Shown here: positions 1-11,800 of the stretch, one piece after another
How positions within the stretch are numbered: position 1 is the first letter of the stretch
Layout: each line of letters begins with the position of its first letter
Source of the DNA: Crossaster papposus
Lineage: Eukaryota; Echinodermata; Asteroidea; Velatida; Solasteridae
Reading direction: 5' to 3'
Length of the DNA: 64,000 nucleotides
Assembly: GCA_037893245.1 (NCBI GenBank)
Contig: JBAIAA010000656.1
Span: forward strand, 434,001 to 498,000
The notes under the pieces: generated by a model
The model's database searches: none
What the model was told of the DNA's origin: nothing
Seen by the model: the letters and a program-made list of their open reading frames with translations, nothing else
Translations under genes and position numbers: made by a program

Positions 1-261
1 TTCTTTAAAATCAACATTTCTGTGAATAAAACCTGAAACTGTAGATATTATAGATATCATACCTGATAAACAAATGAAATCCTATTTGGCCAACATATGT
101 ATTTATCCTCTGGACAACTGGACATAATGCCCTTTTTGTTGAGCCGGTCACATTTTTATGACATAAAAGTAAACAAATTTACAGTTAACCTGGTAAAATT
201 GGTTGACATTTTCAGAGACAATCTCACAAATTCAAAAAAAAAAAAATTGTTATTACCGTAC

Positions 262-2831
262 CTCTGCCGTACATGTGATACCAGAAATACAAACATCCAT
301 CATTGGTTGGTGGCAGATGCTCACTGACCAACCACGCATTGTCTCCCGAAGATAAGCCTGAAGTTGACATCTCGATGAACACATAGTAACCTTAAATAGA
401 ATAACCAATTCCAAAAATGACTGAATTCACCACAACAGGAAACTGACTAGCTCAAAAGTTTAAGCAAGTCTTGGAAAGAATAAAGAAGTATGTCCGAAGT
501 TGGATTCGAACCCATCACCTCTAGAATACTATGTATTCAATACAATTCCAGTAAACTTAATGCTGAAAATGAGAAAAAGCACAAATACTGAAAGAAAACC
601 TGATGATATTTTCAATTGGGCGAATGGTATCAACTTGAAATTTTTTTTTGTAAGTTTAAACAAACAATAAGGGAATAAAAGTTTTGTTTGCTGGTTTTAA
701 ACGGTATGTTTAGGAACGGTTTTGGAGTCTGGACGCTGATAATGACCCAAGCCAAATTAAAACTAAGTAAAATGTTTAACTTTCTAACGCTTTGTTTAAC
801 CATTTCCCCTCATAATTTTTGAAACATCCCTCTAGCTGTAAAATGGAGTGTCCAGCTCGCCAGAAGATGTAAACAACTTCTTTTATGGGTATTGATGCAT
901 CGTGCGTACTGCGCGATTAGGGCGCTTACCAGGGGCGGAAATTTCTTGTTACATGTGGGGGGGATGATTTTTGTCCAAGATGAAACCTGCGAGCGCAAAG
1001 CGCGAAGCCTTTACGCAAATTTTGCATTCTAGATGCTCTGTAATGCAATCTTAGGCCATTTAGAGGCATAATTGATGAAGGAAAAAGAAATAAAAAACTT
1101 CAAAATTGGAGTTGTAGAAAATTTGGGCAATACTTTTCTAATTTTCATTACAAGTCAGTGCAGTATCAGTTAAAAAAACATGCAACACAGTAGTCAGCAG
1201 TAAATGTCTTTCAAAATGCATTAATTACACCAGTGCAAACAAAATAAAGTTGAGTTTCCCGTAAAAACGCCCCCAAAAAAGATAGGTCGGTTGGGAATTT
1301 TTTTTCAATGCGGTATCTCCCGTGCATCAATGCAAGTACATTTTGTATTTGCATACATATTCGTAAAAATAGTATTTAATTCCCTCAAAATAAATATACA
1401 TGTACAAGTGATTGTATATCTACTACTTTGGGGTATGACAAATATTAAACGTTTAAAACTTCTGTTACCCAGGCTGCATTCCACTTGCGCGAACATTCGC
1501 CTACGTTTTTAATTTGCGTTAGTTGAAGTGGAACGATATTTTAAAACTACGTTTTCAAAATGGCGGCGCTATGTGACAGTGACATTGTTTGGTTGGCTGC
1601 TTTTTGTCCAACTCATTATTTTTCTTAAAAATATCCCTATAACTGCTCAAAACAATCCACCATTTATACAAAAAGGATGAAACGTAAAAAGAAAAACTGT
1701 GAAAAGAACACTGCCGTCTGCTAACCTCTCCGCCATCTTTAAAATACGTCACTGGCCAACGGCAAACAGCTCGGAATGTCGTTCGCCGTTTTCGCTAGCG
1801 TTAGCCAACATAATTGTCGCACATTGCGTTCCACTCACGCGAACAACGCTAACGTTGGCCAACGTTGGCAACGTTCGCGTGAGTGGAACGCACCCCATCT
1901 TTCCTCGATACCCGTACCCAGGCCTGGACGTCCAACGTGGTCTGTCTGGTCTCCGCGGTTCCGTTCACAGTAAGTAAACATGCTGGAGGCCAATCACAGA
2001 CCGATCATTACAAAAAGTTTGTACACGCCGTGCTGCGAGTCTCCAACTGGGCGTTTATTCGACTTTACTAAATCACTTCTTGATTATAATCTCAATGCAG
2101 GGAAAGTAAACTTACGACACTCGCACTTGCTGGGCTGCGTGGTGCGCTGGCTTGTCAAGGGGTATTTGCATGTTATGGACTATACGCAAATTAGGACGCC
2201 TACCCGTAAAAAGTGGGGGGGATGATTACATTGGTCATCCCCCCCAGATCAAAAAGTGGGGGGGATATATCCCCCCCCATCCCCCCGGGAATATCCGCTC
2301 ATGGCGCTTATGTCACTTGTACGGTGCGATGACGTGCAGATGCAGCTGTGGCAAGTACGTTCTCAATTTAGGACCATGAAATACTGACCCACTGGTAGTA
2401 TTGCGCGTGCCTGAAGGAGCATTGTGAATGTTCATCCAATAAAACAGTAAAAGGCACTGGCTTTTGTAGTAGTCTAAATTTCATGTGACACTGGAAATTA
2501 GGTGTTTAAGACTAGCCAGCCACGTCTATATCACCCGTTTAATACCGACTTATAACGGCCACATGACAGGCTCTGAACCAATAGGAATGGCTAAACTGTC
2601 TCAGGTATTCATGAATAAACGTTAAAAGCAATTTTCTAAACTTTTAAACCAATTCACGTCTTGTCATAAAACAAAGGGAATATTTCTTACCTATACCAGA
2701 GTTGGTGGTGTGGTCGACGCTAGGCCCAGTGTTAAAGCTGGGCGTGGCTCCGGCACTGCGCAGCCAATCAAAAACATCGTAGGAGTTGTCATTGGTCCAA
2801 CTGCACATGTCGCGCTCAAAATCACAAAAAC
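262..2831 (-). CDS. MAM domain 21 (type 6), exons 61-62, continues outside window
   Basis: Exons 2691-2831 (141 nt) and 262-390 (129 nt), phase 1-1. Motifs are [38 protein letters not shown] and FWYHMYGRG, then a donor (gtacgg) at the type 6 phase-1 position. The rest of the domain lies beyond position 1. The 2.3-kb intron between the exons is largely one hAT-like element with another TIR element inside. Confidence 0.83.
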
Positions 2832-5800
2832 CTAAAAACAAAAGGTCAAAATCAAAACAGTTCAGAATTATTCCTGTATCAGGATTTGAACCTGCCATTT
2901 TCTGAATGCAAAGTCCAGTGTGTCACTGTACAATTGAGGAAATTGAACCTGAAACCTTCTAAATGTAAGTCCATCATCTTACCTTGCCTGGAGCATTTTC
3001 CATCAATCACATCCACGTCATCGATGGCAATGTCCCCGTTGGGGTTCGAACCAACCTCTGCCTCAAAAACCACCTTGAATGGGTGTCCAGCAGACACCGT
3101 AGCCTGGCCGAACCGCCACACATTGTCCTGATGACCTACATAATGAATATTCATGATGTGAAATTAAACCGATTGAATATTTATATTTGCAACTTAGTTC
3201 ATGTATAGTAAAATATATAGAAAAACATTTTTTTCTAAATAAAAGCTTACCTGTCTGTTGCCATGGGGGGGCACTGTCCGCATTCGTTACCAGGTCATAC
3301 GACATGACACGCAGCATACCGACGTTGTTGCCAAACATGTGATACCAGAAGCGGACGCACTCACCATACGTATCAGTCTGCCTGGCGCTAAGGAGACGCG
3401 CAGTGTCGCCTTGACGACGTGGAGCATTCGTGGTTACTAGGGCATACTGGCCTGAAGAAAAAAAGCAAATTAACAACAGGATTATTTGGTGCTGACACTG
3501 TTTCGATTACCAGTGAGAAAGTGTACCATTTAGCAGGCGTCCAGCCCCGATACCAAACAAAGTAATGAATGAAGTCTAGAAACTAACCTGTGCTGGTTCT
3601 CAACACGTGAACAACATCGGGCTGAGTACTGGTACAAATCACTTGGTTCCCACTACCTACCACCCAATGAAACGCCATTAAAGAAGTCTAGGCTCTAACC
3701 TGTGTTGGTTCCTAGTGTGTGATCAACATTGGGTTGGGTACCGATCAAATAGCTCCCACTGGCGATTACCCAATCAAACTCATCGTGTAAGTCCTGCGTC
3801 CACGAACACAGACCAGTCTCAAATTCACAATCTCCTAAAAAAAATATAAAAAAAAATTATTCTTCCGTTTTAATCGATTATCAGCTGATTACGGCTGAGC
3901 AAATAAATCTGCTTAACGACAATTTTTCATTATAGTCCAGGCAAAATACATAATTTTGTTTTGTTGACCTCAAACAAATTGCAACAAATTTTTTTTCACC
4001 ACAGTGCACTTCTATAAGGTCCCTAGAATTACATACTAAAAGTCTACAAAAATCCAAGTGGTGCAAATATGTCTAATTTGCATAAATCGTTAATCCCTGC
4101 CGTGTAATATGTTTATATTCCCATATTTGGGTATATATTTTATTTTTATTTTTTGAAAAGTTTATTTTGGCGATTATACTTAAACATCCTTACTTCAATA
4201 ACATTTTCTAAAGCATGTAAGTGACTAAATAATTATGAAAATATAGTAATGGTCCAAAATTACTACAATTATACCCTATCATTTGCACGCATTTACCTTG
4301 TCTCCAGATATCATCAAGTAGTAAGTATTGAAGTGCTTCAAATTCACCAAGTTGCTTACTGGCACAGTTATCCTATTAAAACCTTATGGAAAATCATATG
4401 GACAATGATAACATTGTGATATTTAGCCCAGCAAACAAAAAATTGGAAAAAATGATGTGTCCCTAAATTGGGCTAACAAGTAGGTGAAGGGTTGCCTAAG
4501 GTGAGAGACTTGAACAAGTTCAAGGAAACCCCCCAAATTTAAGATTGTTGTTGCTTACAATAATCATATCTACGTTAAATTGTATTTTGGGGATTTCCTT
4601 GAACTTGTTCAAGTCTTCCATGTTAGGCAACCCTTTAACTACTTTTTAGCCCAATTTATAGACACACCATTTTCCCCCAGTTTTTGTTTTCTGGGCTAAA
4701 TATCACAATGTTATTATTGTTCATATGATTTTTCATAAGGTTTTAATATGATAACTGTGCCAGTAAGCAACTTGGTGAATTTGAAGCTCACCAATACTGA
4801 CTACATGATGATATCTGGAGACAGTATAATGTGCGCACATTTATAGGGTCACAAAGTTGTCATTTTGGATAATTACTGTGTTCTCATAATTATTCAGTCA
4901 CTTATATGCTTTAGCAAATGTTATTCAAGTAAGGATATGTAAGTAGAATCACCAAAATAAACTTTTCAAAAAATAAAAATAAAATATATACCCAAATATG
5001 GGAATAAACATATTACATGGCAGGGATTAACGATTTATTCAAATTAGACATATTTCCACCACTTGGATTTTTGTAGATTTTTAGTATGTCATTCTAGGAA
5101 CCTTTTAGAAGTGCACTGTGGTGAAAAACAATTTGTTGCAATTTGTTTGAGGTCAAAACTTATTTTTCCTGGACTATTAGATGTTAGCTGATAAAACTCG
5201 CAGTGACCCGGGTTCGAATTCCGCCTTGGCCAATATGTGGATTGTGGATTGGGTCTCTGCTTGATGCTTTGGGTTCCTGGGACACAGAATACTTTTCTTA
5301 AATTTTTCTTCCACCTCTAAAAACTGTAACTTCTTCACATTGTCTTCTCTCTACAGGTTTCTTTAGGCTTGTGAGCTACAGTGCCTAGAGCGCTTTTGAA
5401 GATTGCTTGGTTTCATTACCAGAAAAAAATAAATACAAATAATAGAAATGAAGGTATCAGTTGTCATGGAAAGATCAAAGATTACTTACTAGTCGCTGGG
5501 CAGGCACCATAGTAAATGAGGATGTCATCCAATGAAATGTCCCCAGTCCAAGTGTGGCCCGTTACACCTTCAAATATCACCTACCAAAAACAGACACTTG
5601 ATTTAAACAGTTCGGGCCAGGATTATTTTGACATTGACTGTGCCCAGGCACATGATTGTTTTTCTAGAACCTCGATCTGAGACGGGTTAAGGCATCGGTG
5701 TGCAGCACATCCTGATATTCCCGGCCTCGCTCACTGTGAGCCGGTCGCTGACAGATATTTCTGGCCTTGCTTGTAACATGTGTATCCGTCATCCGTTTTG

Positions 5801-8800
5801 AATTCCAGAAAAACTTCAGACGCAAACTGGTAAAAGACTTTGCAACCTACAGAAATATGACAGTGAGTTGGTAGAGCACTGGTATTGCATTTCATGAACC
5901 GCAGATTAGAACTCCACAATGGTCAATTTGTTTAACCCTAAAACCCTGTTTATTAAACATTACCTGCCACGTGGCAACAGTTTGCACCGTGTACTGAACC
6001 TTCAGCCACATGTTACCCTGCGTCTGATACCGGGTCCAGACTAGAGTCTCTGTCTGCCCTGTCTTGAGGTACACGTTGAGTGAGTCTACGGCCAGACCGT
6101 ACATGTGATACCAGAACGTCAGGCACATGGGCGAGGCGTATGTTGGCTCGTTAAACATGGACGCCAGCCGGGCCTTGTCTCCAATGATACGTGGGGACGA
6201 AGTCTCAATGAATAAGTAATGACCTTTAAAACAAAAACAATAGTTTCTTCACAAAAAAAGCAGTGACGGCAGGATTTCAACTTTGGATTTATACTGGTAG
6301 GTCATTATATGTTCCCCCAATAAAACATCTGTGTCATATGTGTGATCGAACCTGGAACCGGTGGTTGTGCAGAGCATATCACCACTGATCCACCTAAATT
6401 CCTTTACCTGTTGCATTGCCAAAGGTGTGATCAAACCCCGGACCGGTGGTTGTGCTCGGCGTGCCACCGCTGGTTCGAGTCCAGTCAAAGTTGTCGTCGG
6501 GTGCTTGAATGTAGCTACAGAGATCCGTCTCAAAGGTGCAATTGAGGCTCTCTCCTAAAAAAAATTCATATGATTATTTAAACGTTGTCGGTTTGTCGTT
6601 GATAATCACCACAGCTTGAATTTGTTGAACCAAAATATTTATAAATAGTAGAACTTCAAACAATGATCTTAGACTTACGGACACACTCGCTGCCTCGTTT
6701 TAGAATGACGTCGTCAACGGCAACGTCGCTTGTGTAGTTAGCACCTATAATGCCTTCTAAAACAACCTGGAACGTCTGAATGTTGGAAATGTCCACTTGC
6801 TCGAAGTGCCACTCGTCGCCTTGGTTACCGCTGATTGTCAGCAGAGATGTGTGAATCCCGTTGTCTAGGTCGTTGGTATTGACCTTTAGATTGCCAATAC
6901 CGGCTCCTCGCATGTGGTACCAGAACTCAAAGCAGCCCCGGGTCATGGGTTCAAAGTGTTCAGATATCAGCCAGGCCCGGGAACCAATAGAGTAGGATGA
7001 AGCCTCGATGTAGACATAGAAACCTTGACAAACAAAATACGAGGCATTGAAAAATTGCATGCTCAAAAATTGAATCCCGTAAATATTTGTTTTTGCTCAC
7101 CTAATTCATGGGCGAGTATGCAACTAGTTTGATAATATATAATCCAAGTATTTGTTTCTGGTTGTGGCTGGAACTTCGTAGTTTAATTAAAGAAATTGTT
7201 TAAATTCAAGCCTACACTAGAAAACTTCAAGCGAATGTTGACTGGAAAGTATTTCCGGACTTCAAAATTCAATGAATGCAATTGCTTTTATCTTCTAACG
7301 TTCTAAAGTCACTAACGTCTATTATTTGTAAGCATAAGAGTTTCAGCTTTAAATTACAATTTCTCAAGGAATCTCCAAAGGGTATGAAACAAGTGAAACT
7401 TGAAGACCCGGGATCTAATGACGTCACGACTTTATTTACATATGCATTTTCTTATAGGAGCACCAGACGAAGTAGGAGCTGCTGGCACACATTTAAACGA
7501 AGCGTGATGTCATTAGGTCTGGAGCCTATTGATACCTAATGATGAGTTAGTAGTGTGGTCGACAGACGGCCCTGTTGCCAGGCTAGGTGTCGCACCGTTA
7601 CTTCTAGACCAATCAAAGTTATCAATAAGACGCTCATTACTCCACGAACAGAGACTCTCCTCAAAGTCACACGATCCTAAGACGAAGAAGAAAAGGAAGC
7701 TTTCCATAAAATGTATGCTTTAGTGCATGAAAGTAATTACTGTCAAATAAAATCCACAATTTACAATCCACTATTTTTTTAATAAAGTGAAAGCATGAAA
7801 ATCAAATCAATGTAAAATATTGGTTGCTGTTGGCATGATATGCAACAGAAAAAAACAACGTACAAAGTCTATGATTTTTTTTAATTTTTTTTTTTAATTT
7901 TTTTTAAATCAGCGCAAAAACAAAAGCTGTTCCCAATTTGCCAGAAAAGTCAACTCGGTTCAAATCTACCTGGGGGCGGACAAGGTCCTGTAGTGATCTC
8001 GACGTCGTCAACGGCAAGAATACCAGTGTTGCTGGTACCTTGTATCCCTTGAAATGCAGCCTGGGACAACAGGAAAATATCATTCAAACTTGGTCATCAC
8101 CGGATTTAATTATTCTGCCGTGATTTGTTTATATTTTAAGTTATTCCAAAATATATATTTTTGTTATCTAAGACAATTTGGTCTGATAAAAAAATAAAAT
8201 AATCTGCACCTGTATTTGAGTGTTGGAGTTAACCGTCGCATAGCCATACCTCCAGAAGTTTCCCTGGTTCCCCATTTTAGTCCAGACAACATTAACATTG
8301 AGCAACCAAAGTTTGAGAGATATTTCACTGGAACCGGTGAGGTAGTACCAGAATTTGACGCAGTCGCCGGCGAGGGTCGCATCGAAGGCTGGACTGATCA
8401 AAATAGCATCATCGGTGGCAGAATGAGACTGGGTCCGGTCGATGTACATAAAGAAACCTTACAGCAAAAAAAATCAATAATTGTTTTAACTTTCAATTAC
8501 AAGATGATCTAGAAAATACGCATTTTTGTAATGAATACAAAACAAACAAAAATGTATTCATTAACTCATTTGTTAATCTCTTATTTTAAAATATGTTGTT
8601 TTACCTGATGGAGCGCCGGTGGAGTGGTCCGAGTACGGGCCATTACCAGGCAAAATACTGTTACCGCTACTCCGGGACCAGTCTAGTCTGTCACTGGTGT
8701 CCTGCGTCCAGCCGCACATGTTGTATTCAAAGTCGCAATACCCTGAGAAAAAAACAAAATCGCTGAAACAGTCATTCCTAATAAGTTTATTTCCGGTTTC

Positions 8801-11800
8801 CATGGTATGAAACGACTAAGGATATTTCTACCGCCCACCCCCTTCCTCCCCCCCCCCCCCCACCTGATGGGATGCCAGTTTATCGCAGGTTACTCCCAGC
8901 TATACTCATGAGAGGAGAGAGTCAAGTGGCTTGCCCAAGAACACAACATATGGCCAGAAGCTTGATTTGGACCCATGACCCTCTGATTACTGAGTCGTGA
9001 ACCCTAACAACAACTAGGTAAAACATGATTCCATGTGGAATTGTCTTTTTACATGGAAGGTTTTAAAACTTACTTGGTGGTGGGCAGGCACCCGTAGTGA
9101 TATTCACGTCGTCAATGGCCATGTCACTCTGAAAGCTAGAACCAATGGAAGGTTTTAACACTTACTTGGTGGTGGGCAGGCACCCGTAGTGATATTCACG
9201 TCGTCAATGGCCATGTCACTCTGAAAGCTAGAACCAATGACGCTCTCAAATACCAACTAAACAAAAACAAACGGGAAAAACAAACATATCTTCCAGTCAT
9301 TTATTTCCTTACAATGCTTCTAAATTTAAATAAAATGGCTAATTGTTTAAACTTTACCTTATGGCCTAATCTTTTACCTAACAACTGTACTTCCTATAGA
9401 CAACACGACTACAATTTCCCTGCGTTCCTCGTTCATTTGATACTGGTAAACCAGAACCAGTCTGTTCACTGACTCTCTTCAGTGCAATTTATTAAAAATA
9501 TTATAGCAGGAACCACACACTTAAATTGAAGTCAGGTAAGATGGCGTCGATATTTAGTCCCCAACTCTCCTTTTCTTTCCGCTGAGGGGCTAGTGTGCAC
9601 GTACAGAGCCGATTGTACATGTAACGCAAATAGAGGGAATTTGTGGAGCAGTGCCCGAATTACTTGGCTAAGGCTTACATGGAAAGCACTTCAGACACTT
9701 CTCATGGACATGTATGTTACTAAGAGCTGTAGCCAAGTAATTTGGACACAGCTGGGCGAACATAATTCCAGACCTGATAATCTTGCGCTGATTGGGCGGT
9801 GTGACTGGCCTCTAGCCAGATGTTTCCCGAGTCACCAGACCGGGACCAGACTAGAGTGTCGTTTAATCCGGCACTCCTATAATACATCATAGAAACAAAA
9901 AGACTAACTCGGGCATGAAGATTTGAGAAGGAAATACAACAATTCAAGATTATGCCTGGTTAGGCCAAATAACACAAAAATAATTTCTCGTCTGAACTTG
10001 TTGAACAAAAATAGGATAAGGGCTTTTTTCTTGACATATTGTATACTATAAATATTGTAAAAGAATTATTATGTCTGTCAGCAGCGAGCAAGGCCGGAAA
10101 TGCGTGGGTGTGCTTCCCGGCACTATCGGCCTGAACACGCTTCGGATCGAGTTTCGTTAAAAATAATCCCGCCCCTCGGCTCGGTGATGTTAAAATAATC
10201 CCGGTGCGAACTGGTTAATTAACATTATAAGTCAAATAAAAGGCCCTGTTCATATAATTCTGTCTAGAGATTTCTCAATGTTGCATATAAGCCTGAAAAC
10301 AAATTGTTGGTTTTTTTTTTGGTTTTTTCCAACAGTTTTTTAACTTCTGAAGCCTTGCATCACATGATGAAAATTAATGTTGGCACAGAGTTAGCATTAA
10401 GACTGGTTGAATTTGAAATCACAAAACATTCCCTGCAAAATTCGTCCAAGTTGAACTTTTGCGAATTTGCACCGCAAAAACCTTCATCGACGTAGCAAAT
10501 TCAGGTTTGCGTTGGTTTTTATGTCGAGTATGAACTGAACTCGAGTTGTGAATTTAGGTTCTGAGTTTAGCGAGTTTGACTCAAACTAATCTAAGCGTAA
10601 TGTCTCAAGGTTAAGGGGTCAACCTACCTCCAGTAGACATTTAGTGTTCCCATGGTTCCTCCAAACATGTGATACCAGAAGGAAAAACACATCTGAGATG
10701 TGGAGCCTGTCTGAAGGGGGGAAACAAGCAGAGCTCTTCTGCCTTGGGGTTTAGAGGAGGCTTCGGTGTACATATAAAACCCTGGGAAACAACGAAAAGT
10801 AACATTATGTCTTACATTTGAATTAAATGTGTTGTGGGTATCCGGTCCCGTTTTAGCGGTTAAAAAAGTACATGCGTTCAAATATCACTAACAGAAGATT
10901 TACAAAGTTCCGAGTGAATTTACCGACGATTCCAAAACTCCATCCTGCGGTTTATATTTTGGTTTTTAGTTTTATTTAGACTATCTTTGATGCGTCTCCA
11001 AAAGCCCGAAAGTGGCGAAACACGATAGAACTAGCAACCCATTGTTTGTGTTTGTAATAAAGCTTAGGAATCATCTTCTCTGATGCGCCGCAGATGGTGG
11101 GTAGTACCCGTAAATAGTCCGTAACCTAAGATTTACAAAGTTCAAAGTGAATTACCGACCATTCCAAAACTCCATCTTGCGTTTTTTAGTTTGAATTTTA
11201 TGTTGACTATTCTTGATGCGTCTCCAAAAGCAAGAAAGCTGGCTTATTGTGTGTGTTTTTAATAATGTTTCTCTAGCCAGGAAATTATCTTCTTTGATGC
11301 GCCGCAAAGTGATTGGCGTTGTAATTGCAGTCTCGCAAAATAAAACGATGCCAACATTTAAGCCCTAGTTACTTTGCTGTGTCTGTGTGATTATTTCTTG
11401 TCCCTGACATTCCCATAGTACAGTGCGCATGCACCATTTGTGCAAGTGCTTTTAACTTAATGTGTACTGAAAGTCTGAAAGTCATTGCGTGGTCTACAGC
11501 ATGCGTTAGAGGGCGCCTGCATCGGTGGCCTATGCGCGCTGCATACTGCAATTAGACCGTCTTGCAAACAAGACTAGTCGTATGCATGCCTAGCCGAGAA
11601 AGCCGACCATGCAGCTAGCTGCGCGCGCTGAATGCATGCCGTACAAATTAACCAGCGTTGCAGTCGAGACAGTGTGGGCCACCTGAGCTGAGGTGACGGC
11701 CGGCAGATGAACTCACTGAAGACTTCGTCATCGATGTCCTTATTAATCATCAATACGTTTCTTTTATTTCATAAACTCAGGCATATAATAGACATATTTT

